Shown piece after piece: positions 5,609 to 11,215 of a stretch of DNA of 11,307 nt. Position 1 is the first letter of the stretch; each line of letters opens with the position of its first letter. Source of the stretch: UBA2144 sp043819035 (lineage in GTDB: Bacteria > Patescibacteriota > Gracilibacteria > Peribacterales > Peribacteraceae). The stretch spans positions 1-11,307 of the forward strand of contig JBDRFD010000042.1 in NCBI GenBank assembly GCA_043819035.1, written 5' to 3'. The notes below the pieces were generated by a model. That model made no database searches. It saw nothing but the letters and a program-made list of their open reading frames with translations, and had not been told where the DNA came from. The position numbers and the translations under genes were made by a program.

Positions 5609-7165
5609 ATGCAGCTTCGTTCGCGCAAAAAGTTCGGATTTCACATTATACCGCTTCTCCGAAAGAGGGAACCGCATTCGTTTCATTATCTGAAGCAGCA
5701 GTGGTCTTTTTGGATAGCTGCATTTTCGATCATGGCCTTCGTATTGGGGAATATGGTGGGACAACATGGTTGGTACGCGTTCTGGGCATCCGTGCTTGGC
5801 GAGTTCGATGATAGCTTGATTGTATACACGGGCACAGTAGCTCCGATAGAAAAAGTACCGGACTACGAAAAGTGGGCGTCATATGGTGGTGATATTGAGG
5901 AGCATACTTTCAGGCAAGTACCCGATGAAATACTTGTAGATATTCCACGCTACCAATCTGCGCAGCAAAAGCAGGCAAACCGGTTACACGGCCAAGGGAA
6001 CGATGTGTATTCCGTGGGGTACCTTGGATCGTATGACACGGGTGCGGAAGGGGACGGCAGTCACCCCGGGGTTGATATTCGTGTGCCGGAAGGAACGCCT
6101 GTTATTGCAATGGCAAATGGTATAGTCACTCGCGTGTATACGGATGAAGGTTTTGGAAAGACAATTGTCATTCGCCATCCGAATGTTCCCGACCCCATTG
6201 ATCACAAGAAAACAACCACGCTCTACTCGGTGTATGCGCACTTGAGTGCCATCTATGTCACTGAAGAGACCATTGTACACAAGGCTGTACATATTGCAGA
6301 TAGTGGACAGACAGGATTCGCATCAGGGCCGCACCTCCACTTCCAGGTAGACCGAAAAGAAGCACCATGGCATCCATACTGGCCGTTTACGGGTGAAGAA
6401 GCTCGGAGGGAAGGTTTGACTCTGGCGTCTGCTGTGAATGCGGGACTCTTCAAAGCACGAGGATACCTTTACACCGTGAATCCTGTTCTATATGCACAAG
6501 CAAGTTACGCACCCATAGAAGAAGAGACTGTGATTGTTGCAAAAACGATAGAACCAAAAGAGGAGCCAACAATTATCGAGAAAGTAAAAACGAATGTGGT
6601 GAAGCTGCTCGCAGCGGTGGCTGCGCGACGCTCGGATAGGGTTGCGCAGATGCTTGCACGACGTGATGAGCGCATGCGCGTGCGCTTGGTGCGTCGTGGT
6701 ATAGATGAAGTGGAAAAAGTTGCCTTATCTCCATCGCAGTCAGAAACAGCATCTGAGGTTGTTAAGGAAAATGCAGCCGAGGCAACAGTAATTGTAAGTG
6801 AAGAGACAGTAGCGAGTGCCTCTGCTGACGTGAGCACTGTGCTGGAAGCGAAGGAACCGAGCGGAGCTATTTCTTCGGTTTTATTACATCACGATGGCAG
6901 ATTCTCCGGTAGAGATTGGGAGACCGTTCGCGTTACTCTCGTGGATGCCAAAGGAAACACGGTGACTGCTCAAGTGCCGGAGTATGACATTTTCCTACGC
7001 ACAGAATACGGAGAGGCAGAATTCAATCCTCTCTCCATTTCACCCATTGATTTCAAAGAAGGTGTGGCAACTGTGAAGATGCTTCCGCGAGGCAGGCGTA
7101 CGTTGGTCATTCAGGTGCAACCGTTTGGAGTGCTAAGTGGACCGATGGTGTATAGCGACAGTTAA
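5609..7165 (+). CDS. Membrane-anchored M23 (LytM-type) metallopeptidase
   Basis: 518 aa. After a basic cytoplasmic start comes one hydrophobic segment (about 33-50), probably an uncleaved anchor placing the rest outside the membrane. The M23 core spans about 150-250: HPGVD gives zinc ligands H152 and D156, YAHLS supplies catalytic H211, and GPHLHFQV supplies H242 and the third ligand H244. All key residues are present, so it should be an active endopeptidase on peptidoglycan cross-bridges or stem peptides. A long tail follows: a Glu/Lys and Arg-rich probably helical region (about 303-370), a low-complexity Ser/Ala/Val/Glu linker (371-415) and a beta-rich end (about 420-515) that could be an Ig-like or wall-contact domain. 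No SD is seen. Its TAA is supplied by the first GTTAAC unit of the following array. Confidence 0.85.
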   Translation: MQLRSRKKFGFHIIPLLRKREPHSFHYLKQQWSFWIAAFSIMAFVLGNMVGQHGWYAFWASVLGEFDDSLIVYTGTVAPIEKVPDYEKWASYGGDIEEHTFRQVPDEILVDIPRYQSAQQKQANRLHGQGNDVYSVGYLGSYDTGAEGDGSHPGVDIRVPEGTPVIAMANGIVTRVYTDEGFGKTIVIRHPNVPDPIDHKKTTTLYSVYAHLSAIYVTEETIVHKAVHIADSGQTGFASGPHLHFQVDRKEAPWHPYWPFTGEEARREGLTLASAVNAGLFKARGYLYTVNPVLYAQASYAPIEEETVIVAKTIEPKEEPTIIEKVKTNVVKLLAAVAARRSDRVAQMLARRDERMRVRLVRRGIDEVEKVALSPSQSETASEVVKENAAEATVIVSEETVASASADVSTVLEAKEPSGAISSVLLHHDGRFSGRDWETVRVTLVDAKGNTVTAQVPEYDIFLRTEYGEAEFNPLSISPIDFKEGVATVKMLPRGRRTLVIQVQPFGVLSGPMVYSDS

Positions 7166-7200
7166 CTATAACAGTTAACTATTGACAGTTAACAGTTAAC
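7158..7200. repeat. GTTAAC array at a convergent junction
   Basis: ACAGTTAAC occurs at 7158-7166, 7171-7179, 7185-7193 and 7192-7200, at steps of 13, 14 and 7. The spacing suggests a 7-nt base period, and the GTTAAC core is itself palindromic. The first unit contains the TAA stop of the M23 gene (7163-7165), and the last contains the TAA of the opposing minus-strand gene (7196-7198). Confidence 0.85.
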
Positions 7201-7531
7201 AAAAGGAGTGGTAATCGATCATGGGTATTACATGTATCGCCGGTTCTTCGTAAGGATGTACATCTAGAACCGCTTCGAGCACATCTTTAATTATTTCTGC
7301 AGAAACGATCACTTCCACACGCTCTTCAGCGACTTCTTCGATTTTACCTTTGGTTCCGATGGCGGGCTTTGCATTCTCATTAGGACGGAAGCGACCGGTG
7401 CCCTGGACGGAAAAGGAACAGTAATCATAATTTCCAATACTTCCTGCGCCCGCTTTGCCAATAGCTTCACGAACTCCGGCCGCAGCATCGAGTGGAGTAA
7501 TGATAATCAGTTGATAGAACTTAGGATCCAT
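7196..7531 (-). CDS. Stand-alone NIF3/YqfO-type (CutA1-like) domain protein
   Basis: A 111-aa cytoplasmic protein matching the PII/CutA-like insert domain of YqfO/NIF3 proteins, without the metal-binding NIF3 halves. Family-type motifs are IGNYDYCSFSVQGTGRFRP (32-50), a Glu-rich strand EERVEVIV (69-76) and the signature HPYEEPAIHV (92-101). Small versions of this domain exist as separate proteins whose function is not settled; oligomerisation and metal or ligand sensing are guesses from the fold. Its ATG lies inside the 3' end of the sugar-phosphate transferase gene (11-base overlap), so the two are co-transcribed and probably coupled in translation. Its stop codon comes from the GTTAAC array. 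Confidence 0.75.
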   Translation of the reverse strand: MDPKFYQLIIITPLDAAAGVREAIGKAGAGSIGNYDYCSFSVQGTGRFRPNENAKPAIGTKGKIEEVAEERVEVIVSAEIIKDVLEAVLDVHPYEEPAIHVIPMIDYHSFC

Positions 7532-8570
7532 GGGAGGTACGGGAATACAGCCGCAGACCGATCATTATAAGGAGCAGCACAACAGCAGCAATAAACTTTT
7601 CAAATGTTGAGAGGAAGAGAGCTGTGATTCCGAAAAAAGAGCCAAGAACCGCGGTCAAAAGAATTATCTGACGATCATTCCACTCTTTTTCCTGCAAACG
7701 ATGGTGAAGATGTTCTCCTTTTATACTTCCTTTGAAGATGGATTTGTTCTTTGTAAGACGATTGAGGATTACGAGTCCGGAATCGATCAGTGGAACTCCT
7801 AACACAAGGAAGGCAGTTGCAACTTTTCCGCCTGTGTAAAGTGTGAGGACTCCCAGCATTAGTCCGAAGAACATTGCGCCTGTATCACCCATAAGGACGC
7901 GTGGAGGGGGCATGTCAAAGAGAAGGCAGGCGAGTGCGATGCCTGCGAGTACAAAGGCGAGGAGCGCAAGCTCAGGTTGATTGACTCGTATGCTCAATGA
8001 CAGGAAACCAATCGTCAGAAATCCAATCACAGAAAGTGCACTCACTTGCCCCGGAATTCCATCAAACCAATTGAGCGCGTTGATTGTGAGCCCGAGCCAC
8101 AGGATTGTGAAGATACCGCTCCAGAATGGGAGGGGACCAAAGCCCGTAGTCATAATATCGAACGTGTCTAGCTTGACGAGTCCGCCAAAGTTCAACACTC
8201 CTTCCAGCGGATTGGTGATCGTATAGATGCGCGAACCTGTTGCGAAGATTAGGAATGCAATGATGATTTGAATGGTGAGTCGCATCCATGAGGGGAGGGG
8301 AGTGCGATCATCGAAGAAGCTATATACCCCAAGGATTGTCATGGCGAGAGCGACACCAAGGGATTGCTCCGAAAGAGGTTCGAGAAAATTGAAAAACAGA
8401 AGAAATGTGATGATGGCAATCACTCCGGTGGGGTATGGGAGGCGTTCTCGTGTGAGCTTATACCGATCAGGAAAATCCAAGAGCTTCCACTTCGGAAACA
8501 GCTTCAGCGCACTTGCGTGTAATAAGAAGCAGCAGACGAAGGCCGATATGGGAAACAGCAGAAGCTCCAC
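7521..8570 (-). CDS. WecA/TagO/MraY-type polyprenyl-phosphate sugar-1-phosphate transferase
   Basis: A 349-aa polytopic membrane enzyme with about ten hydrophobic segments. It should transfer a sugar-1-phosphate from a UDP-sugar to undecaprenyl phosphate on the inner face of the membrane, the first step of a lipid-linked glycan. Motifs in order: FFDDRT (85-90) for the Asp pair, NALNWFDGIPG (164-174) with D170, MGDTGAMFFG (227-236) and HLHHRL (287-292). The HxHHRL motif fits the WecA/TagO group, which use UDP-GlcNAc or similar, better than MraY; the exact sugar cannot be read off. DDRT replaces the commoner DDxxD spacing. The start codon is GTG (no in-frame ATG upstream before a TGA), with no SD. 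It overlaps the NIF3-type gene by 11 bases. Confidence 0.88.
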   Translation of the reverse strand: MELLLFPISAFVCCFLLHASALKLFPKWKLLDFPDRYKLTRERLPYPTGVIAIITFLLFFNFLEPLSEQSLGVALAMTILGVYSFFDDRTPLPSWMRLTIQIIIAFLIFATGSRIYTITNPLEGVLNFGGLVKLDTFDIMTTGFGPLPFWSGIFTILWLGLTINALNWFDGIPGQVSALSVIGFLTIGFLSLSIRVNQPELALLAFVLAGIALACLLFDMPPPRVLMGDTGAMFFGLMLGVLTLYTGGKVATAFLVLGVPLIDSGLVILNRLTKNKSIFKGSIKGEHLHHRLQEKEWNDRQIILLTAVLGSFFGITALFLSTFEKFIAAVVLLLIMIGLRLYSRTSHGS

Positions 8571-8578
8571 GTTTATGC

Positions 8579-8587
8579 ATCATATCA
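8579..8587 (-). promoter_or_regulatory. Extended -10 of the sugar-phosphate transferase gene
   Basis: On the minus strand this reads TGA TATGAT, eight bases before the GTG start at 8570. The geometry matches the element at 3675-3683 and predicts an almost leaderless message. Confidence 0.5.
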
Positions 8588-8595
8588 GATAACAA

Positions 8596-8617
8596 TTCGA
8601 ATATTCCATTATTCGAA
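8596..8617. promoter_or_regulatory. Perfect dyad TTCGAATA-N6-TATTCGAA, possible operator
   Basis: An 8-bp perfect inverted repeat with a six-base spacer lies between the divergent transferase and AroE-like genes. It is 9-30 bases upstream of the transferase's extended -10, covering where a -35 would be, so a repressor bound here could block that gene. It could also be a small hairpin; no T-run follows. Confidence 0.5.
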
Positions 8618-8659
8618 ACATCTAGGCGTATTAATGTCAGAAGTATTGGGAAGGTACGG

Positions 8660-8669
8660 TATGATCATA
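8660..8669 (+). promoter_or_regulatory. -10 element and palindrome before the AroE-like gene
   Basis: TATGAT (8660-8665) is six bases from ATG 8672 and forms part of the perfect palindrome TATGATCATA. No clear -35 or SD is seen; the message would be leaderless. Confidence 0.4.
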
Positions 8670-8671
8670 CT

Positions 8672-9025
8672 ATGACACGTCCTCGCATTTCACCTGAGCG
8701 TGAGCTTTACGGCATTATGGGTAAAGTTCCAAACGCAGGAAAACTACAATCGCAATGGAATGCCTTCTTTAAAAAGGAAGGAATGGATGCGTTTATGGAT
8801 AAATATCCAACAACTGTAGAGCAACTACCAGAACGCTTGAGTGAGATGTTTCATTTCGATAGGAGAGCTTACATTGTTGGGCCTGAGTTACAGGAAGAGA
8901 TAATGCCTCTTTTAGATGAAATTGATGAGCTGTCGAGGGAAAAGGGGAGAGCTAATTTGGTTTTAAATAAAGATGGAGTGATTATTGGCGGCAATTTAAT
9001 AGTGGTTTCTCCACAGTTTTTTTGA
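8672..9025 (+). CDS. Decayed stand-alone AroE (shikimate dehydrogenase) substrate-binding domain
   Basis: 117 aa resembling only the N-terminal half of shikimate dehydrogenase. LYGIMGKVP (12-20) lines up with the family's LYGVIGNPV, WNAFFKKEGMDAF (29-41) with HNAAFxxLGLDAV, and IMPLLDEIDELSREKGRANLVLNKDGVIIGGN with the family's VIPLLDELDxxAxxIGAVNTVVNxDGxLxGYN. The substrate-binding SLS becomes KLQ, the catalytic Lys of NVTxPxK is gone (YIVGPELQ), NTD becomes NLI, and the NADP-binding half is absent. It cannot be an active dehydrogenase by this reading. It is either a remnant or a repurposed shikimate-like-ligand protein; the clean frame from a promoter-proximal ATG argues for expression. The similarity is by eye, so the family call is moderate. 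The start at 8672 follows the -10 spacing; codons upstream lack similarity. Confidence 0.55.
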   Translation: MTRPRISPERELYGIMGKVPNAGKLQSQWNAFFKKEGMDAFMDKYPTTVEQLPERLSEMFHFDRRAYIVGPELQEEIMPLLDEIDELSREKGRANLVLNKDGVIIGGNLIVVSPQFF

Positions 9026-9052
9026 CAAAGAGCGAATAATAGAAGAGATTAT
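9022..9052 (+). promoter_or_regulatory. Possible promoter of the first RNA unit
   Basis: A perfect TTGACA (9022-9027) overlaps the TGA stop of the AroE-like gene. The best -10 is GATTAT (9047-9052) at a long 19-base spacing; GAGATT fits 17 bases but matches poorly. Predicted start is near 9059. Confidence 0.4.
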
Positions 9053-9059
9053 TTTTATC

Positions 9060-9185
9060 GGTCCGTTGTGGTGCGTTGGGTCATTGTGCCATTACCTGAC
9101 GCAGCAGTCTCTACAGATTGCACCGTAGGGCGCCTCACAATTTGTCCGATTTACCGACCTGGACAAAGAGGCGTCCGCTTTTTTT
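9060..9185 (+). ncRNA. Candidate structured RNA or leader, about 126 nt, ending in a strong terminator
   Basis: There is no credible protein on either strand. Helices: TGCGT (9072-9076) with ACGCA (9099-9103), extended by GGT/ACC; GGTGC (9070-9074) with GCACC (9120-9124); and the terminator stem. GTTGTGGTGCG (9065-9075) can also pair with CGCCTCACAAT (9131-9141), ten pairs and one mismatch, which would take the left arm of the terminator. These helices exclude one another, as in an attenuator or riboswitch. No known RNA family (tmRNA, RNase P, SRP, 6S) could be recognised. It could be an independent small RNA, since no gene follows closely. Confidence 0.45.
9128..9185 (+). terminator. Two-part intrinsic terminator
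   Basis: GGGCGCCTC (9128-9136) pairs with GAGGCGTCC (9168-9176), nine pairs with one G-U. Inside it TTTGTCC (9141-9147) pairs exactly with GGACAAA (9161-9167), leaving a 13-base loop and a four-base bulge. Seven Ts follow (9179-9185). Confidence 0.88.
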
Positions 9186-9232
9186 ATTGATTGCATCAAT
9201 AGCAAGTTTATTCAGAATGAAAAGCATTTCCG

Positions 9233-9260
9233 TTGACTTTGTCCTTATGATGACGAGAAT
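9233..9260 (+). promoter_or_regulatory. Possible promoter of the second RNA unit
   Basis: TTGACT (9233-9238), 16 bases, GAGAAT (9255-9260). The predicted start is near 9267. Support is the hexamers only. Confidence 0.3.
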
Positions 9261-9438
9261 GCTCGTACCCGCTTGCTCTGACAAGGGTTAGTGAGCTACA
9301 GGGTGCGGATCCCTGCTCATCATTATTCCTCAGGCTCTTCGAGGCTTTCTTGCCTCATGAGGAATTGATGGCATCACACGGGGGTCCGCGCCCCTTTTCA
9401 CTTGCATCGTATGGCAAGAATAATTAGCATTCCATTTA

Positions 9439-9467
9439 GCGGACATAAGTCGCGGACATAAGTCCGC
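9439..9467. repeat. Tandem GCGGACATAAGT pair with palindromic end
   Basis: GCGGACATAAGT at 9439-9450 and again at 9452-9463 (period 13), closing as GCGGAC-ATAA-GTCCGC. CGCGGACATA (9451-9460) has an exact complement, TATGTCCGCG, at 9640-9649, allowing a long-range pairing. Confidence 0.7.
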
Positions 9468-9503
9468 ACCGGATACATAGAGGAGACAACATTCTGTCTC
9501 CTC

Positions 9504-9585
9504 GGAGCGCAAGTGATCATATGAACAGAGAATTGGGGCAAATCCAATTTCAGTCATACAGATCATCGCTTGCGCTCCTTTTTTT
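9504..9585 (+). terminator. Long-stem terminator
   Basis: GGAGCGCAAG (9504-9513) pairs perfectly with CTTGCGCTCC (9569-9578), then seven Ts (9579-9585). The stem continues with mismatches and carries an inner hairpin, AATTGG (9531-9536) with CCAATT (9544-9549). Confidence 0.85.
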
Positions 9586-9770
9586 GAAAACAATAAAACC
9601 CAGGAAGGATGTTGAACTCTAAGTAGCGAATTCAATCCCTATGTCCGCGGCTATCGCTGGGTTGGCTGGGATAATGTTTAGCTACGGTGGCCAGCTCCGT
9701 GTTGACAGCAGCGTTATTCTTATCTTTTGTTACTTTTAGTTGTATGTCAATACTTGTGTTCACTTTTCGA
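9586..9770. other. Non-coding stretch before pgk with weak helices
   Basis: No credible gene; minus-strand frames here have no family resemblance. Pairings seen: AACCCAG (9597-9603) with CTGGGTT further right (starting near 9657), and ATAATG with CGTTAT around 9671-9717. From about 9717 the sequence becomes AT-rich and promoter-like. These helices are short and may be chance. Confidence 0.4.
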
Positions 9771-9806
9771 CTGTGATTCACAGAAGAGCAAGAGCGATGG
9801 TACACT
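9771..9806 (+). promoter_or_regulatory. pgk promoter with overlapping dyad
   Basis: TTCACA (9777-9782), 18 bases, TACACT (9801-9806) preceded by TGG, an extended -10. The -35 lies in the inverted repeat CTGTG-ATT-CACAG (9771-9783), a possible regulator site. The ATG at 9813 follows six bases later, so the message is leaderless or nearly so. Confidence 0.5.
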
Positions 9807-9812
9807 GTGTTC

Positions 9813-11123
9813 ATGGAAAACTACTCACTCCTCTGTGATGCAGAACTAGAAGGAAAGAAGGTGCTTCTTCGCGCGGGCTTCGATGTGTCTTATGAAGTAA
9901 TGGAAGAAATAGATGAGCTTCCTCAGGATGATGAAGGGGAAAAATGGGTGGAAGTCAGTGGCATCGCCTCCGTTGATGATGAATCAGAAGTAGTGCTCCA
10001 TGCACGCGTGTCTGATCCATCACGAATTGAGGCGATTGTTCCAACTATGCAGGAGATTCTCAAACAGAAGGCAGCACTTATCATTATGGCTCATCAGAGT
10101 AGACCAAAAGGAAAACGTGTCGCATCAATGAGCCAGAAACCTCTCATTCCAGTCCTTGAGAGACTTTTAGGAAAGGAAGTACAATTCGCGGAAGATTGCA
10201 CCGGTCCACAGGCTAGGCAAATGGCAGAGGATCTGAAACCGGGAGAAGTACTATTACTTGAAAACTTACGGTATAACAAAGGAGAGAAGAAGAACTGTCC
10301 GGAGCTTTCTGCGTCACTTGCTGATCTTGCTGACGTCTATGTCAACGACGCATTCCCGAACTGTCATAGGGAACATGCTAGTATGGTTGGTATAACGGAA
10401 CATCTGCCTTCGTATATGGGTTTGCAACTGCAGAAGGAGGTGGAGAATCTTTCCGAGGTTCGTGATAATCCACAGAAACCTTTTACACTTATTGTAAGTG
10501 GAGCAAAGATGGAAACGAAGGTGCCTGTCATTGAGCATTTCCTTGATAAAGGTAACGATGTGCTTTTAGGTGGGTGTATCGCGAATACGTTCATAGCAGC
10601 AGATGGGAAGAATGTTGCAAGATCGAAATACGAGGAAGAGCACGTTCCAACAGCTGTTGAGATTCTTAAAAAGAGTGGTAAGAACGGCAACGCTTGCGTC
10701 CATCTTCCCACAACCGTCGTTGTGGCGAGTGAATCTACTGATGAAGCACAGAAAGAAGATGTTTCTGTCAAAGCAGTGGGGGAGGATAAAGCAATTTATG
10801 ACATCGGAGAAGAAACAGTTGCTCATTACGCACGTATCATTGGAGAATCAAAAATGATAGTTTGGAATGGACCTGTAGGTGTTTATGAGACGGATCAGTT
10901 TGCAGCGGGAACTAAGGCAATTGCATCAGCCATTGCTGAAGCAACGAGGAATGGAGCGAAATCATTTATAGGAGGAGGGGACACCATCGATTTCCACACA
11001 CGCAATCCGGAATATTCTCTTTCCGACTACACGTTTGCAAGTACGGGAGGTGGAGCGATGCTTGCATTCATTTCTGGAGAAGAGCTGCCAGCTTTGAAGG
11101 CACTCTCTAAGAGTGTGAGTTAA
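9813..11123 (+). CDS. pgk: Phosphoglycerate kinase
   Basis: A 436-aa glycolytic enzyme that makes ATP from 1,3-bisphosphoglycerate and ADP in the cytoplasm. Motifs: AHQSRPKG (93-100, family SHLGRPKG), LLENLRY (148-154), VNDAFPNCHREHAS (177-190), SGAKMETKVPV (229-239), LLGGCIANTF (251-260), WNGPVGVYE (351-359), GGGDT (387-391) and STGGGA (410-415). Length exceeds the usual 390-400 because of roughly 40 extra acidic residues (about 27-67) after the first strand. The first motif reads RAGFDVS where nearly all Pgks have RVDFNVP, so the Asp and Asn that contact 3-phosphoglycerate become Gly22 and Asp24; Arg71 fits the conserved DDxRI arginine. The nucleotide half looks normal. ATG 9813 is preferred over GTG 9807, which is too close to the -10. 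Confidence 0.93.
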   Translation: MENYSLLCDAELEGKKVLLRAGFDVSYEVMEEIDELPQDDEGEKWVEVSGIASVDDESEVVLHARVSDPSRIEAIVPTMQEILKQKAALIIMAHQSRPKGKRVASMSQKPLIPVLERLLGKEVQFAEDCTGPQARQMAEDLKPGEVLLLENLRYNKGEKKNCPELSASLADLADVYVNDAFPNCHREHASMVGITEHLPSYMGLQLQKEVENLSEVRDNPQKPFTLIVSGAKMETKVPVIEHFLDKGNDVLLGGCIANTFIAADGKNVARSKYEEEHVPTAVEILKKSGKNGNACVHLPTTVVVASESTDEAQKEDVSVKAVGEDKAIYDIGEETVAHYARIIGESKMIVWNGPVGVYETDQFAAGTKAIASAIAEATRNGAKSFIGGGDTIDFHTRNPEYSLSDYTFASTGGGAMLAFISGEELPALKALSKSVS

Positions 11124-11126
11124 AAA

Positions 11127-11215
11127 GGGAAAAGGGTAAGGGGAAAATGGAAAATTTTCCTCAAACCAACTATCTTTCTTCCGTTTTCCACTTTCCACTT
11201 TCCCCTTTCACTTTT
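11127..11215. repeat. Inverted purine/pyrimidine heptamer array after pgk
   Basis: Left half, period 7: GGGAAAA (11127), GGGTAAG (11134), GGGAAAA (11141), TGGAAAA (11148). Right half, period 7: CCGTTTT (11181), CCACTTT (11188), CCACTTT (11195), CCCCTTT (11202), CACTTTT (11209). The halves are roughly reverse complements. GGAAAATTTTCC (11149-11160) is a perfect 12-base palindrome at the end of the left half. Confidence 0.85.

Larger units (their letters stand above)
9267..9585 (+). ncRNA. Candidate large structured RNA, about 320 nt
   Basis: Dense helices and no credible protein. GGG-T-GCGGATCCC (9301-9313) pairs with GGGGTCCGC-G-CCC (9381-9393), enclosing CATCA..ATTCCTCA (9318-9332) paired with TGAGGAATTGATG (9358-9370, a two-base bulge) and the apical GAGGC/GCCTC (9341-9356). 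CTTGC/GCAAG (9401-9418), GCGGAC/GTCCGC (9452-9467) and GAGGAGACA/TGTCTCCTC (9480-9503, nine perfect pairs) follow, then the long terminator stem. TTTT after 9394 may mark an internal stop point. Motifs of tmRNA, RNase P and SRP RNA were looked for and not seen. It may be one RNA or several hairpins in a row. Confidence 0.4.

Noticed and set aside
6505..6837. 110-codon minus-strand frame inside the M23 gene
   Set aside because: It is Ser/Thr-rich, the expected reverse reading of the Glu/Ala/Val-rich linker codons of the M23 protein.
4356..7200. CRISPR array
   Set aside because: The repeat units are only 7-14 bases, without unique spacers of regular length and without cas genes.
9023..9187. 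Read-through of the AroE-like TGA (53 more open codons), as if TGA coded an amino acid
   Set aside because: The extension has no resemblance to the AroE NADP domain and runs through the terminator. Other genes here give no sign of recoded TGA, and an open run of this length can occur by chance.
9060..9585. tmRNA, RNase P RNA or SRP RNA in the non-coding block
   Set aside because: The TpsiC-like GGTTCGA segment, the GAGGAAAGTCC core and the GGAAG tetraloop region were looked for on both strands and not found.
9330..9635. 101-codon minus-strand frame opposite the structured-RNA block
   Set aside because: Its composition is mixed and family-less, it runs through two terminator-type hairpins and the GCGGACATAAGT repeats, and it has no start signal. 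Its openness follows from the repeats.
9632..9814. 60-codon minus-strand frame upstream of pgk
   Set aside because: No family resemblance or start signal, and it overlaps the pgk promoter.
10364..10771. 135-codon minus-strand frame inside pgk
   Set aside because: It is a shadow of a strongly supported gene, with no family motif.
11101..11115. CACTCT-CTA-AGAGTG hairpin as the pgk terminator
   Set aside because: It lies inside the last codons of pgk and is followed by purines, not a T-run.
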